Origin: an uncultured Pelagibacteraceae bacterium
Lineage (GTDB): Bacteria; Pseudomonadota; Alphaproteobacteria; Pelagibacterales; Pelagibacteraceae
DNA length: 64,000 nucleotides
Assembly (NCBI GenBank): GCA_902565935.1
Contig: CACFGT010000002.1
Span: 1-64,000, forward strand
Direction of reading: 5' to 3'
The notes under the pieces were generated by a model. That model saw nothing but the letters and a program-made list of their open reading frames with translations, ran no database searches and was not told the origin of the DNA. Shown one piece after another: positions 52,493-63,915 of this stretch; the first letter of the stretch is position 1; the number at the start of each line of letters is the position of its first letter. A program made the translations under genes and the position numbers.

Positions 52493-53304
52493 AATTTAGA
52501 TATCTCCAAGCTTGATTTTATATAACCACTCATACTTCCACAATCTAGATACTTTCCAGAAAAATTGTGAGCTATAAACTTTTCATCTTCATTAATCAAA
52601 GATTGAATTGCGTCAGTAATATGTATTTCACCACCTTTACCCGGTTTTAGTTTTGATAGTTTAGAGAAAATTTTTCTTGGTAGTATATATCTACCTATAA
52701 CTGCTCTATTAGATGGAGCATTCTTAATAGTAGGTTTCTCAACCACTCCTTTAATCATATAATTATTCTTATTTATTTTTTTTGATAATCTGTAAATTCC
52801 CCATCTTGAAACATTATTTTTCCTTACATTCATGCTTGCCATTACAGAGGAATTATATCTTTTATGTAGAGCAATCATTGACCTTGAACAATTTTTTTTA
52901 ATAATCAAATCATCTGGTAATAACATTAAAAAAAACTTATCTTTAATATATTTTTTTGTTTTCAATACCGCATCACCAGTTCCTAAAGGCTTATTTTGAT
53001 ATACAAACCTAATCATTTTCTTAAATTTAAGTATTTTTTTATATTCTTGTAAAACTCTTTTGTCTTTTTTCTTTTTTATAATCTTTTTATAAAATTTATC
53101 GTTGTAAAAATAATCTTTAATCATTTTTTTTTTATCAGATATAATAAAAATAATTTCTCTAATACCTGCCTGGACACATTCATCAAGGATATATTCAATT
53201 CCAGGTTTACCATTGATAGGCAAAAGTTCTTTTGCAAATACACTTGTTAAAGGCAATAAACGAGTACCAAGTCCTGCTAAAGGAATTATTGCTTGTTTAA
53301 TCAT
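52489..53304 (-). CDS. galU: UTP-glucose-1-phosphate uridylyltransferase
   Basis: QAIIPLAGLGTRLLPLTSVFAKELLPINGKPGIEYILDECVQAGI, GKGGEIHITDAIQSL. Confidence 0.93.
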   Translation of the reverse strand: MIKQAIIPLAGLGTRLLPLTSVFAKELLPINGKPGIEYILDECVQAGIREIIFIISDKKKMIKDYFYNDKFYKKIIKKKKDKRVLQEYKKILKFKKMIRFVYQNKPLGTGDAVLKTKKYIKDKFFLMLLPDDLIIKKNCSRSMIALHKRYNSSVMASMNVRKNNVSRWGIYRLSKKINKNNYMIKGVVEKPTIKNAPSNRAVIGRYILPRKIFSKLSKLKPGKGGEIHITDAIQSLINEDEKFIAHNFSGKYLDCGSMSGYIKSSLEISKL

Positions 53305-53338
53305 TTAAATGTTTTACTTATTAAAATTATTTATACAA

Positions 53339-54151
53339 ATGAAAATTATATTAGATAAAGATGATTTAAATGAGGCATTATATAATGTCAAAAATTTAGG
53401 TTTTGTTCCAACTATGGGTAGTCTTCATAAAGGACATATTTCTCTTATCAAAAAATCCAAAAAAATATGCAATAAAACAATTGTAAGTATTTTTATAAAT
53501 CCAACCCAGTTTAATAAAAAAGCTGATTTCTTTAAATACCCCAGAAATTTTAAAAAAGATATTAAAATTTTAAAAAAACTTAATGTAAACTTTGTATTTA
53601 TTCCTAATAAAGAGCAAGTTTATAATTCAAAAAAAACAAAGAAAATAAAGCTATTAAAAAGCCAAAAAATATTATGTGCAAAATACAGAAAGGGACACTT
53701 CGAGGGTGTGATTGATGTTATGGATAGATTAACAAAAATTATAAAACCAAAAAAAATTTTTATGGGCGAAAAGGACTTTCAACAATTATATTTAGTTAAA
53801 AAATATATTGAAAAAAAATATGATAGTAAAATTATTCCATGTAAAACCATAAGAGATAATAATTCGATTGCATTTTCATCTAGAAATTTGAATATTAAAA
53901 AAAGCCAATTAATTAAAGCTGCTAAATTAACAAAAGAATTAATTAATTTTAAAAAAAGTTTAAAAATAAAAAAAAAGATTGTAAAAAATATTAATCAAAA
54001 AAAAAAGGAGTTAAGTCAAAAATATAAAGTCAAAATTGAATATTTAGAATTAAGAAATAAAATGAACCTAGTTAAATCAAATAGTATAAATAATTCTAAT
54101 TTATTTTTTGCTTATTATGTAAATAATATAAGATTAATTGATAACGTTTAA
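53339..54151 (+). CDS. panC: Pantothenate synthetase
   Basis: LGFVPTMGSLHKGHISLIKKSKK, SIFINPTQFNKKADFFKYPRNF, IFMGEKDFQQLYLVKKYI; internal ATG chosen, ORF extends to 53309. Confidence 0.93.
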   Translation: MKIILDKDDLNEALYNVKNLGFVPTMGSLHKGHISLIKKSKKICNKTIVSIFINPTQFNKKADFFKYPRNFKKDIKILKKLNVNFVFIPNKEQVYNSKKTKKIKLLKSQKILCAKYRKGHFEGVIDVMDRLTKIIKPKKIFMGEKDFQQLYLVKKYIEKKYDSKIIPCKTIRDNNSIAFSSRNLNIKKSQLIKAAKLTKELINFKKSLKIKKKIVKNINQKKKELSQKYKVKIEYLELRNKMNLVKSNSINNSNLFFAYYVNNIRLIDNV

Positions 54152-54154
54152 GCG

Positions 54155-55528
54155 CTACAAAAAATAAGCTCCAACACCTAAAAAAGAAACAAATCCAATA
54201 ACATCTGTTATTGTTGTAACAAAAACACTTGAAGCTATTGCCGGATCAATGTTCATTTTTTTTAATGTGACTGGAACTAAAATCCCAAAAAGGCCTGCTA
54301 CAATCATTGTTAAAACCATAGAAATAGAAATTATTAAAGACAATTGAATATCTTGAAACCATATTTGTACAATAAATGAACTTATGATTGCAAATATAAT
54401 TCCATTCAAAATTCCAATATTAAATTCTTTGAGTATATTTTGATTGAAATTATTTTTAGTTAAATCATTAGTAGCTAAGGTTCTAACTGTGACTGCTAAA
54501 GTTTGCATTCCTGCATTTCCACCCATTGAAGCAACAATTGGCATCAAAAAAGCTAACACTACCATTTGTTCAATTGTTGCTCCAAACAAACTTATACACC
54601 ATGTTGCTAGAAAAGCTGTGAATAAATTAAGAAGTAACCAATTAAATCTTCTTTTTGTTTTTGTTAACACTCCATCAGTAATTTCTTCGTCACCAACACC
54701 AGCTAATCTTAAAGTATCTTCCTCAGCTTCTTCTTTTAAAACTGTTAAAACATCATCTGAAGTAATCATACCAACTAGTTTATTAGTTTTATCAACCACA
54801 CATGCAGAGTTTAAACCGTAATTTTCGAATAAATTACCAACTTCCTCTTTATCCATGTCAACAGGAACTAAGAAAATTGTATCTTCCATAATCGATGACA
54901 TTTTAGTCTCTCTAGGAGTTCTTAAAACTTTAGATGAAGGAACCGTACCAACTGGTTTAAAGTTTTCATTTACAATAAAAATCTCTAAAAACTGTTCAGG
55001 TAAATCTTTATTTTCTCGCAAATAATCAATTGTCTGACCTACTGACCAATTACTTGGTATAGCAGTAAATTCTCTTTGCATGATTCTTGCTGCACTATCT
55101 TCTGGATAACTAAGACCTTCCAATAAAGCAAAACGGTCTTTGGGTGGTAAAGCCTCTAAAATTGAATTTTTATCTTTTTCTTCAACATTTTCTAGAATTG
55201 CAATTGCATCATCTGACTCGAGGTTTTTCAAAATTCTAACAATTGAATCTGATGATAAATATTTAATAATTTCTGTTTGCACTGACTCATTCAATTCAAC
55301 AAAAACCTCAGGATTAATCTTAAAATTATTCAATTTAAGTAAATTTTCACGATCACCCTGGCTTAGATGCTCAATAATATCTGCTGCATCTGCAGGATGC
55401 ATTTCACTAAAAGAATTTGTGATAAAATCTACATCATTATTTATGATTTTATCAGTAACTACTTTGATGTATTCTTTATTGAATTCAAAGTTGACTTTTT
55501 TATCTTTGATTTTTTTAATTAAAGTCAT
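54155..55528 (-). CDS. mgtE: Magnesium transporter MgtE
   Basis: EMHPADAADIIEHL, tandem CBS, MPIVASMGGNAGMQTLAVTVR. Confidence 0.95.
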   Translation of the reverse strand: MTLIKKIKDKKVNFEFNKEYIKVVTDKIINNDVDFITNSFSEMHPADAADIIEHLSQGDRENLLKLNNFKINPEVFVELNESVQTEIIKYLSSDSIVRILKNLESDDAIAILENVEEKDKNSILEALPPKDRFALLEGLSYPEDSAARIMQREFTAIPSNWSVGQTIDYLRENKDLPEQFLEIFIVNENFKPVGTVPSSKVLRTPRETKMSSIMEDTIFLVPVDMDKEEVGNLFENYGLNSACVVDKTNKLVGMITSDDVLTVLKEEAEEDTLRLAGVGDEEITDGVLTKTKRRFNWLLLNLFTAFLATWCISLFGATIEQMVVLAFLMPIVASMGGNAGMQTLAVTVRTLATNDLTKNNFNQNILKEFNIGILNGIIFAIISSFIVQIWFQDIQLSLIISISMVLTMIVAGLFGILVPVTLKKMNIDPAIASSVFVTTITDVIGFVSFLGVGAYFL

Positions 55529-55587
55529 AAATTTACCTATTTTCAGATGGATCTTTTAATACAAAATGAGAAGAATACAATTTTTAA

Positions 55588-56208
55588 ATGAATATAGAGA
55601 TTAAAAAGTCAGAAAAACCTGTAAAATACGAAAGTGCAATTCAATTTATGGAAAATAGATTGGTTGATTTAAGTAAAGAAAAGACAAATGAATTAATTTG
55701 GACTCTAGAACATAATGAGATTTATACAGCTGGCACAAGTTTTGATGAAAATGAAATTTTAGATAAAAAAATTAATGTAATAAAAACAAATCGAGGTGGA
55801 AAAATTACTTACCATGGACCAGGTCAATTAATTTGTTATTTTGTAATTGATTTAAAAAAAAGAAAAAGAGATATAAGAAAATTTATATCAGTCATAGAAA
55901 AAACAATCATAGATACAATCAAATTTTATAATATTGACACATTTCCTGATAAAAAGAATATTGGAATTTGGTACAATGATGGATCTGAGATAAAAAAAGT
56001 TGCTGCAATTGGAGTTAGAGTAAGTAAATGGATAGCTTATCATGGTTTCGCAATAAATATCAATAATGATCTCAATAAGTACAAATCTATAGTACCTTGT
56101 GGTATTAAAGATAAGGGAGTGATAAATCTAAATACTATTAAAAGTCAAGATTATAATGATTTAGAAAAAAAACTTATTGAAAATTTTATTATAAATCTAA
56201 AAAATTAA
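55588..56208 (+). CDS. lipB: Lipoyl(octanoyl) transferase
   Basis: [63 protein letters not shown]. Confidence 0.96.
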   Translation: MNIEIKKSEKPVKYESAIQFMENRLVDLSKEKTNELIWTLEHNEIYTAGTSFDENEILDKKINVIKTNRGGKITYHGPGQLICYFVIDLKKRKRDIRKFISVIEKTIIDTIKFYNIDTFPDKKNIGIWYNDGSEIKKVAAIGVRVSKWIAYHGFAININNDLNKYKSIVPCGIKDKGVINLNTIKSQDYNDLEKKLIENFIINLKN

Positions 56209-57103
56209 GTCTCTTACTTTTTATTAATTTTTTAAAATATTCTGGTAATAAAGCTTTGTAAGTAAACTTTTTATTTTTTATCATAAATTTAATTTGATAA
56301 GAGTGTAACATCAAATTTTTATTTGTCTTTTTAATTGAGTCAATCAATTTATATTTATCATCTCCATATATAGGATGACCAATATTAAATAATTGTTTCC
56401 TTAATTGATGCTTTCTTCCAGTTATTGGTTTCATTTCAACTAAACTTGAGTTAGAGTTTTTATCTAATACTTTGTAAATAGTCTTGGCTTTTTCTATAAT
56501 TTTTTTTTTATTATCATATCTAATTAAATCATCATTCCATTCCCCAAAATTTTTTTCTATTTCACCGTGACAAATTGCTAGATAAGTTTTATGAACTTTT
56601 CTAAGTCTAAAAAGTGATGTTAGCAACTGAGCAGATTTTCTATTTTTAGCCATAATAAAAACACCTGATGTTTCTTTATCTAATCTATGGACAGAAAACG
56701 GTTTAGCACCTTCAAAAATTTTACTTTTTGAAAATATATCTATTAAGTTTTTTTTTGATTTTGTTCCACCCTGAACTGAAATTCCTGAGCTTTTATTAAG
56801 AACGATAAAATCATCATTATTATCAATAATTAAATCTTCATTTTCCTTTATAGTTGTATTTGACGGAGTAAATTTTACTTTATCATTTGTTATTTTATGT
56901 TGAAAACTAAGATTAAAAACTGCAATTCTATCGTTTAACTTTAATTTAAATGAACTTTTTACCTTTTTTTTGTTTAATTTAATTTTTCCATTCCTTAGAT
57001 TTTTTTCGATTAAACTTTGAGGTAAATTTCCTAATTTATTTCTCAAAAATCTATCAAGACGCATATCGACAAATGTTGAATCAACAACAAAACTTTTATT
57101 CAT
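56189..57103 (-). CDS. rluC: RluA-family 23S rRNA pseudouridine synthase (RluC-like)
   Basis: [55 protein letters not shown]-terminal S4. Confidence 0.9.
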   Translation of the reverse strand: MNKSFVVDSTFVDMRLDRFLRNKLGNLPQSLIEKNLRNGKIKLNKKKVKSSFKLKLNDRIAVFNLSFQHKITNDKVKFTPSNTTIKENEDLIIDNNDDFIVLNKSSGISVQGGTKSKKNLIDIFSKSKIFEGAKPFSVHRLDKETSGVFIMAKNRKSAQLLTSLFRLRKVHKTYLAICHGEIEKNFGEWNDDLIRYDNKKKIIEKAKTIYKVLDKNSNSSLVEMKPITGRKHQLRKQLFNIGHPIYGDDKYKLIDSIKKTNKNLMLHSYQIKFMIKNKKFTYKALLPEYFKKLIKSKRLNFLDL

Positions 57104-57121
57104 GAATTATATTTAAAGATT

Positions 57122-57568
57122 TTATTTTGATGAGGCTACTTTTTTATCTTCTTGATTTGTTGCCTCTTTTTTGTCGTCTTTCTTTTTTCTATCAACCCTT
57201 TTTGCCTCTAAATCTCTATCTACAAACTCTATGATTGCCATTGGTGCATTATCACCATATCTAAAACCAGCTTTAACGATTCGAGTGTATCCGCCATTTC
57301 TTTTTTCATATCTTTTGGATAATGTTTTTTTTACTTTATTTGCAGATTGTGAATTTTGTAATTTTGAAACTAATAATCTTGTTGTTTGTAGTGAATCTTT
57401 TTTTCCTAATGTAATTATCTTGTCAGCCTGAGGTTTTAAAAACTTAGCTTTTGGTAAAGTAGTCTTTATCTGCTCATATTTGATTAATGAATTAAGCATA
57501 TTCATCAACAAAGCCTTTCTGTGCTCAGAAGTTCTATTTAACTTTTTATTGGCCATTCCATGTCTCAT
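57122..57568 (-). CDS. rplQ: 50S ribosomal protein L17
   Basis: [42 protein letters not shown]. Confidence 0.97.
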   Translation of the reverse strand: MRHGMANKKLNRTSEHRKALLMNMLNSLIKYEQIKTTLPKAKFLKPQADKIITLGKKDSLQTTRLLVSKLQNSQSANKVKKTLSKRYEKRNGGYTRIVKAGFRYGDNAPMAIIEFVDRDLEAKRVDRKKKDDKKEATNQEDKKVASSK

Positions 57569-58596
57569 TAAATAGCCTCCTCCAGTTTTTTAGACATTTC
57601 AGCTATATTATCTGGTGGCCAATTTGGAATTTCCATACCTAGATATAATGACATACCAGTTAAAACCTCTTTAATTTCATTAAGAGATTTTCTTCCAAAA
57701 TTAGGAGTTCTTAACATTTCTCCCTCTGATTTTTGAACTAAATCACCTATGTATATAATATTATCATTTTTTAAACAATTCATTGATCTCACCGATAGCT
57801 CTAACTCATCAACTTTTCTTAATAAATTTTTATTAAACTCAGGCTCAGTTGAAACTTCTTTTACTGGTACTTCGACTGGTTCATCAAAATTTATAAACAT
57901 CTTTAATTGATCTTGAAAAATTCTTGCTGAATAAGCAACTGCATCTTCGGCAGATATTGATCCATTAGTTTCGACCACCATTGTTAATTTATCATAATCT
58001 AAAGCTTTTCCTTCTCTAGCCGTACTTACTGAATATGAAACTTTTTTTACTGGACTATATAAAGAGTCTATGGCTATTAATCCTAAAGGTGGCTCTTCTG
58101 GTTTATTCAATTCAGCAGGCACATAACCTTTTCCAGTATTTACATTCATTTCCATATGAAAATTAGTATTTTCATCTAAGTTACAAATTACTAGATCAGG
58201 ATTCAGTATTTCGACGTCAGCAACAGGGGTAATATTTGATGCTTTTATTTCACCTGGACCTTTTGCATCTAAAACAAGTTTTTTTGTACCCTCAGATGAA
58301 CATTTCAAAGCTAAAGACTTAACATTCAAAACAATATCAGTGACATCTTCTCTTACACCTTTGATAGATGTAAATTCATGTAAAACTCCATCAATTTGAA
58401 TTGAAGTAACAGCCGCACCTCTTATAGATGATAAAAGTATTCTTCTTAGTGAATTACCTAATGTTAGTCCATAACCTTTTTCTAATGGTTCAGCTATAAT
58501 TGTAGCTTGGGTTAAATCATCACTTATCTTAACATCAAGTTTAGTTGGTTTAATAAGTGATTTCCAATTTTTTACGTTTACGTTTTCAGTTTCCAT
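57568..58596 (-). CDS. rpoA: DNA-directed RNA polymerase subunit alpha
   Basis: [40 protein letters not shown]; alpha-CTD. Confidence 0.97.
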   Translation of the reverse strand: METENVNVKNWKSLIKPTKLDVKISDDLTQATIIAEPLEKGYGLTLGNSLRRILLSSIRGAAVTSIQIDGVLHEFTSIKGVREDVTDIVLNVKSLALKCSSEGTKKLVLDAKGPGEIKASNITPVADVEILNPDLVICNLDENTNFHMEMNVNTGKGYVPAELNKPEEPPLGLIAIDSLYSPVKKVSYSVSTAREGKALDYDKLTMVVETNGSISAEDAVAYSARIFQDQLKMFINFDEPVEVPVKEVSTEPEFNKNLLRKVDELELSVRSMNCLKNDNIIYIGDLVQKSEGEMLRTPNFGRKSLNEIKEVLTGMSLYLGMEIPNWPPDNIAEMSKKLEEAI

Positions 58597-59045
58597 TAAA
58601 CTCTCCTTTTTTTTGGCGGTCTTGTACCGTTATGTGGCATTGGTGTAGTATCTTTTATAGATAAAATTTTAAAACCTCTTGCTTGCAAAGCTCTCAAGGC
58701 AGTTTCCCTACCCGACCCAGGACCTTTAACCTCGACAGATAATGTTTTCATTCCAAATTCTAATGCTTTAGAAGCAGCTGAGTCTGCAGCAATTTGAGCA
58801 GCATATGGAGTTGATTTTCTTGATCCTTTGAAACCTTTTTGACCAGCTGAAGCCCATGAAATTACATTTCCGTTTGTATCAGCAATAGAAATTATCGTAT
58901 TATTAAATGTAGACTGCACATAGGCAATCCCATTTAAAATATTTTTTTTTGTTTTTTTCTTTTTAGAATAAGAGCTTTTAGCTACTTTCTTTGAAGATTT
59001 TTCAACTTTTTGGTCTTTACTTTCAACCTTATCAACTTTAGCCAT
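58596..59045 (-). CDS. rpsK: 30S ribosomal protein S11
   Basis: [49 protein letters not shown]. Confidence 0.97.
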   Translation of the reverse strand: MAKVDKVESKDQKVEKSSKKVAKSSYSKKKKTKKNILNGIAYVQSTFNNTIISIADTNGNVISWASAGQKGFKGSRKSTPYAAQIAADSAASKALEFGMKTLSVEVKGPGSGRETALRALQARGFKILSIKDTTPMPHNGTRPPKKRRV

Positions 59046-59047
59046 AA

Positions 59048-59431
59048 TTATTTTTTAAGCGGTGTTAATTTTTTACCAGCAATAGCAATTGCTTTACCTT
59101 TTCTCGTTCTAGCATTACATCTCGTCCTTTGACCTCTTACAGGTAATTTTTTTCTATGTCTTGAGCCTCTATAACAAGCTAGGTCGATTAATCTTTTTAT
59201 ACTTAGAGAATAATCTCTTCTTAAATCTCCCTCAACTTTAAAATTTTGATCAATATACTCTCTTATTTTTAAGATTTCTTCATCCGTTAATTGATTTACT
59301 CTTTTTTCTCTCGGAATTTCCAAAGATTTACAAATTTTTTGGGAAAATTTATCACCAATACCATAAATGTAAGTTAACCCTATATGGACTAATTTATTCT
59401 GTGGAATATTAATACCTGCAATACGAGCCAT
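59048..59431 (-). CDS. rpsM: 30S ribosomal protein S13
   Basis: [48 protein letters not shown]. Confidence 0.97.
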   Translation of the reverse strand: MARIAGINIPQNKLVHIGLTYIYGIGDKFSQKICKSLEIPREKRVNQLTDEEILKIREYIDQNFKVEGDLRRDYSLSIKRLIDLACYRGSRHRKKLPVRGQRTRCNARTRKGKAIAIAGKKLTPLKK

Positions 59432-59486
59432 AAATTTTGTGATAAATTTAGCCTTTTATATAAGAAGATCTTCCAAAGTCAATGTC

Positions 59487-60050
59487 TTAAACCTTAAGAA
59501 AAGCCCCAATTTTATTGGTAATTTGATCAATTTCTAGAGCACCATCAATTTCATAAAAATTTGGTTTTTTTGAATAGAATTCTAATACTGGTTTTGTTGT
59601 TTCCATATATGTATCGTATCTTTTCAGAATGGTATCCAATTCATCGTCTGATCTTTTTTCTATTATTTTTCTTTTTTCAATTCTTTTAATTATTGTGTCC
59701 TTATTAACGTTTAGAAAAAAAATAAAATCAATTTTTTGATTTGAGTTTTTTAATAGTAAATCTAGCTTCTCAGCTTGACTTAATGATCTTGGATATCCAT
59801 CAAATATTAATTTCCCTTTTTTTTGATCATCAAAAATAACATTCTTTATTAAATTGTTAACGATCTCATCACTTACAAATTTTCCTTCGTTCATATCATC
59901 AATTATTTTTTTTCCAATATCTGAATTTTTTTGTATCTCATCTCTTAACATGTCACCTGTGGATATTTGATAACCTTTAAGTTTTGTTACTAAAAATTTT
60001 GCTTGAGTACCTTTTCCAGCTCCAGGAGGTCCAAACAGGATAATATTCAC
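59487..60050 (-). CDS. adk: Adenylate kinase (short form without LID zinc domain)
   Basis: MNIILFGPPGAGKGTQAKFLVTKLKGYQISTGDMLRDEI; FDGYPRSLSQAEKLD. Confidence 0.95.
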   Translation of the reverse strand: MNIILFGPPGAGKGTQAKFLVTKLKGYQISTGDMLRDEIQKNSDIGKKIIDDMNEGKFVSDEIVNNLIKNVIFDDQKKGKLIFDGYPRSLSQAEKLDLLLKNSNQKIDFIFFLNVNKDTIIKRIEKRKIIEKRSDDELDTILKRYDTYMETTKPVLEFYSKKPNFYEIDGALEIDQITNKIGAFLKV

Positions 60051-61334
60051 TTAAGATCTTCCAAACTTTGTTTTTTTTATTAGTTGTTCATATTGCGAAC
60101 TCATAAGTCTAGTTTGAATTTGAGTGACTGTGTCAATTGCAACTACAACTACAATTAAAATTGAAGTACCGCCTAAATAAAATGGTATTGGATAATTTGC
60201 TATCAAAAATTCAGGCATCAAACAAACAAGTGTTAAATATAATGCTCCAATTGTTGTTAATTTTGTTAAAATATTTTCTATATATAAAGCAGTGCTCTCA
60301 CCAGGGCGAATACCAGGAATAAATCCTCCATACTTTCTTAAATTATCAGCAGTCTCAACAGGATTAAAAGTAATCGAAGTGTAAAAGAAAGTAAAAAATA
60401 TTATTCCAGAAGCATATAATAACATATACAAAGGTTGCCCTTGAGTAAAATAAGAGCTTAAATTTAAAAAAGTTTCGTTATCAGAAAAATTAAAATTAGA
60501 AAAGGTAACCGGTAATAATAGTAATGCAGATGCAAATATTGCTGGGATCACACCTGCTTGATTTATTTTAAGTGGAAGATGTGATGACTCTCCTCCATAC
60601 ATTTTATTACCCATCTGTCTTTTAGGGTAATTAATTAAAATTTTCCTCAGAGCTCTCTCCATAAAAACAATAAATAAAATCGTTAAAATTAATAAAACAA
60701 AAATTCCAATTATCATTACAGTTGATATCGCACCAGTTCTACCTAATTCAAAAGTTGTAACCAAAGCTCTTGGGATTTCAGCAACGATACCAGCAAAAAT
60801 TATTAGAGATATTCCATTACCAATTCCTCTTTGTGTAATTTGTTCTCCTAACCACATAAGAAATATTGTTCCAGCCACTATAGTGGTTACAGTCGAAACT
60901 TTAAAAAATAAACCTGGATTAATAACTAAATTCGCAGATGATTCTAATCCAACAGCTAAACCATATCCTTGTACAGTTGCTAATAAAACTGTTCCATATC
61001 TTGTTATCTGAGTTATTTTCGATCTGCCTATCTCACCTTGGGCTTTCAAATTTTTAAAATAATCAGAAACTCCTGTTAAAAGTTGAACAATGATTGATGA
61101 GGAAATATATGGCATAATTCCTAAAGCAAAAATTGCCATTCTACTCACAGCACCTCCAGCAAATACGTTAAACATTCCCAGTAACCCTTTTTGGTTTCCT
61201 TCCATCATTATTCTTAATTGCTCTGGGTCAATACCTGGTAAAGGAATAAATGTTCCTAATCTATAGACTGCAAGAATTGCAATTGTAAATATTATTCTAT
61301 TTTTTAAATCATTATTTGATGAAGACGAACTCAT
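60051..61334 (-). CDS. secY: Preprotein translocase subunit SecY
   Basis: LGTFIPLPGIDPEQL, ALGIMPYISSSIIVQLLTG, GIGNGISLIIFAGIVAEIP, RKYGGFIPGIRPGEST. Confidence 0.97.
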   Translation of the reverse strand: MSSSSSNNDLKNRIIFTIAILAVYRLGTFIPLPGIDPEQLRIMMEGNQKGLLGMFNVFAGGAVSRMAIFALGIMPYISSSIIVQLLTGVSDYFKNLKAQGEIGRSKITQITRYGTVLLATVQGYGLAVGLESSANLVINPGLFFKVSTVTTIVAGTIFLMWLGEQITQRGIGNGISLIIFAGIVAEIPRALVTTFELGRTGAISTVMIIGIFVLLILTILFIVFMERALRKILINYPKRQMGNKMYGGESSHLPLKINQAGVIPAIFASALLLLPVTFSNFNFSDNETFLNLSSYFTQGQPLYMLLYASGIIFFTFFYTSITFNPVETADNLRKYGGFIPGIRPGESTALYIENILTKLTTIGALYLTLVCLMPEFLIANYPIPFYLGGTSILIVVVVAIDTVTQIQTRLMSSQYEQLIKKTKFGRS

Positions 61335-61344
61335 AAACTAATAA

Positions 61345-61797
61345 TTATTTTTTTAATTGAATAGAACCACCAACTTTTTCAAGTTTTTCTACTGCCGATT
61401 TTGAGGCCAAATCTGCCTCTATATTGATTTTGTCTTTAATTTCACCCGACCCCAAAATTTTAAGTTTTACAGAATTCTTGTTTATTAATTTTAATTTTTT
61501 TAACAAAGATGTGTTTATAGTGTCACTAGCTTTGATATTTTTTTTATCGATATATAACTGAATTTTATCTAAGTTTAGAATTGCAATATTTTTATTTCCA
61601 ATTGGATTAAATCCTCTTTTAGGCAGTCTTCTATATAACGGCATTTGACCGCCCTCAAAACTTTTTATAGCCACACCTGATCTAGATTTTTGGCCTTTAA
61701 CACCTCTACCTGAGGTTTTGCCTTTGCCTGAACCTATCCCTCTACCAACTCTAATCTTAGTTTTGTTTAATTTTACTCTGTTATTTAATGTAATCAT
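61345..61797 (-). CDS. rplO: 50S ribosomal protein L15
   Basis: [48 protein letters not shown]. Confidence 0.97.
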   Translation of the reverse strand: MITLNNRVKLNKTKIRVGRGIGSGKGKTSGRGVKGQKSRSGVAIKSFEGGQMPLYRRLPKRGFNPIGNKNIAILNLDKIQLYIDKKNIKASDTINTSLLKKLKLINKNSVKLKILGSGEIKDKINIEADLASKSAVEKLEKVGGSIQLKK

Positions 61798-62309
61798 TAT
61801 CCTCTTTTTTCTATAATTTCTGATATTTTCTTATTCCTTATTGTAGAGATTTGTTTTGGTGAACTTTGCTTCAACAAAGCTTTCATTGTGGCTCTTATGA
61901 CATTATGAGCATTAGAAGTGCCCATAGATTTTGCAACAATATCTTTAACACCTAATACTTCACAGACAGCTCTGACTGGCCCTCCTGCTATTATACCTGT
62001 TCCTTTAGAGGCAGCCCTTAATACTATTTTCCCTGATCCATCCTTTGCCTTAACATCGTGATGAATAGTTCTTCCCTCTCTTAATGGAATATGTATCAAT
62101 TTTCTTCTTGCCATTTCATTTGCTTTTTTTATAGCATCAGGAACTTGTTTAGCTTTAGCATGAGCTATTCCAATTCTTCCAGCTTGATTTCCTACAACTA
62201 CTAACGCTGAGAAACCAAACCTTCTACCACCTTTAACAACTTTGGTTATTCGGTTAATATGAACAAGTTTTTCAAGAATATTATCACTATTTTTATCTTT
62301 ATTTTCCAT
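61797..62309 (-). CDS. rpsE: 30S ribosomal protein S5
   Basis: [51 protein letters not shown]; start at MENKDKN, ORF extends to 62327. Confidence 0.97.
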   Translation of the reverse strand: MENKDKNSDNILEKLVHINRITKVVKGGRRFGFSALVVVGNQAGRIGIAHAKAKQVPDAIKKANEMARRKLIHIPLREGRTIHHDVKAKDGSGKIVLRAASKGTGIIAGGPVRAVCEVLGVKDIVAKSMGTSNAHNVIRATMKALLKQSSPKQISTIRNKKISEIIEKRG

Positions 62310-62310
62310 A

Positions 62311-62667
62311 TTAGAATTCCATCCCATTTTTTCTTAAAGTTTCAGCAAATATTTTTATTCTTCCATGATATTTATAAACACCTCTATCAAAAAATATTTT
62401 TGTTATTTTTTTTTCTTGAGCTTTTTTTGCCAGTTTTTCTGCTACAATTTTTGACAACTCAGATTTATTAACTTTAGATTTTGATTTTATGTCTTTTTCG
62501 ATTGAAGACGCTGCTAAAAGTGTGATATTTTTTCTATCATCAATTATTTGAGCTGAAATATTTCTTGATGATCTTGATATACTTAATCTAAATCTTCCAT
62601 CTGAGGCAACTTTTTTGACCTTATTGCTAACTCTAAATCTTTTTCTTGTAGTTGTATTAAGCTTCAT
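62311..62667 (-). CDS. rplR: 50S ribosomal protein L18
   Basis: [57 protein letters not shown]. Confidence 0.95.
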   Translation of the reverse strand: MKLNTTTRKRFRVSNKVKKVASDGRFRLSISRSSRNISAQIIDDRKNITLLAASSIEKDIKSKSKVNKSELSKIVAEKLAKKAQEKKITKIFFDRGVYKYHGRIKIFAETLRKNGMEF

Positions 62668-63203
62668 TATTTTTTCTTTCCCTCTTTTTTAAGAACATAT
62701 TGTCCTTTTTCTCTAACACCTTTACCTTTATACGGCTCAATTTTTCTCAAAGTTTTCAACTTGGAAGCTACTGAACCAACTTTTTGTTTGTCTGAACCAG
62801 TTATCTTTAACGTGGTTTGTTTTTCTACAGCTATCTTAATTCCATCAGGTATATCAAAATCTATGTCATGACTATAGCCAAGTTGAAGATTCAATTTATT
62901 TCCTTTTAATGCCGCTCTGTACCCAACTCCCACTAATTCAAGTATTTTTTCATAACCCGTGCTTGATCCAATAACAGCGTTGTTTATTAAACTTCTATTC
63001 ATACCCCACAACCTTTTTGTGTTTTCATCAATTTTTTTAGGTTTAATTGAAATTTCTTTATCTTTAATATCAAGGTTAAAGATATCTAGGTCAATATCAA
63101 TTGAACTTTTTCCTTGTGGACCCTCTACATTTAAAATATTACCCGCTAAAGCAACTTTTACTTTATCAGGGATAGATATATTTATTTTACCAATTTTAGA
63201 CAT
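62667..63203 (-). CDS. rplF: 50S ribosomal protein L6
   Basis: [17 protein letters not shown]...[56 protein letters not shown]. Confidence 0.97.
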   Translation of the reverse strand: MSKIGKINISIPDKVKVALAGNILNVEGPQGKSSIDIDLDIFNLDIKDKEISIKPKKIDENTKRLWGMNRSLINNAVIGSSTGYEKILELVGVGYRAALKGNKLNLQLGYSHDIDFDIPDGIKIAVEKQTTLKITGSDKQKVGSVASKLKTLRKIEPYKGKGVREKGQYVLKKEGKKK

Positions 63204-63598
63204 TAAAATACCTTACAAATAATTTCTCCACCTACACGTTGTTTTCTTGCATCAATATCAGTCATAACACCTTTGGGTGTAGAAATAATAGCAATACCAA
63301 GACCATTATTTATCTTTGGTAATCCATCAGCACTTGAAAAAATTCTTCTTCCTGGTTTTGATACTCTTTCAAAAGCGCTTATCACTGGATTTCCTGAGTG
63401 ATACTTTAGCTCTAAAGATAATATTGATTTATTATTATCAGTACTAACTTTAAAGTCTTTTATAAATCCCTCATTTTTTAGTATATCAGCAATTTTTGTT
63501 TTAAAATTAGAAGATGGCAAACTAACTTTTTTATGACTTCTATCTTGAGCATTTTTTACTCTAGCGATCATATCTCCTATTGGGTCACTTAAACTCAT
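63203..63598 (-). CDS. rpsH: 30S ribosomal protein S8
   Basis: MSLSDPIGDMIARVKNAQ; RVSKPGRRIFSS; GLGIAIISTPKGVMTDIDARKQRVGGEIICKVF. Confidence 0.97.
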   Translation of the reverse strand: MSLSDPIGDMIARVKNAQDRSHKKVSLPSSNFKTKIADILKNEGFIKDFKVSTDNNKSILSLELKYHSGNPVISAFERVSKPGRRIFSSADGLPKINNGLGIAIISTPKGVMTDIDARKQRVGGEIICKVF

Positions 63599-63608
63599 AT
63601 TATCCTTT

Positions 63609-63914
63609 CTACCAGCTTGATTTTACTAATCCAGGTATCTTTCCTTGCAATCCGAGTTGACGTAATGCAATTCTAGATATTCTTAATTTCCTATAAACAC
63701 CGTGAGGTCTTCCTGTAATTTGACACCTATTCATCACTCTTACTTTAGCTGAATTTCTTGGCAACTTTGATAACTTTTGTTGCGCTATAAATCTTTCCTC
63801 TAGCGGGAGCTTTTTATTCATAATGATCTTTTTTAATTTTTCTCTTTTTTTATAAAACTTATTTGAAAGTTTTATTCTTCTATTATTTTTATTAATTGAA
63901 CTTAATTTAGCCAT
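63609..63914 (-). CDS. rpsN: 30S ribosomal protein S14 (zinc-independent form)
   Basis: LPRNSAKVRVMNRCQITGRPHGVYRKLRISRIALRQLGLQGKIPGLVKSSW. Confidence 0.97.
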   Translation of the reverse strand: MAKLSSINKNNRRIKLSNKFYKKREKLKKIIMNKKLPLEERFIAQQKLSKLPRNSAKVRVMNRCQITGRPHGVYRKLRISRIALRQLGLQGKIPGLVKSSW

Positions 63915-63915
63915 T

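Noticed and set aside
54444-55559. Plus-strand ORFs (125 and 139 aa) antisense to mgtE
   Set aside because: Overlap strongly supported mgtE, no recognisable motifs.
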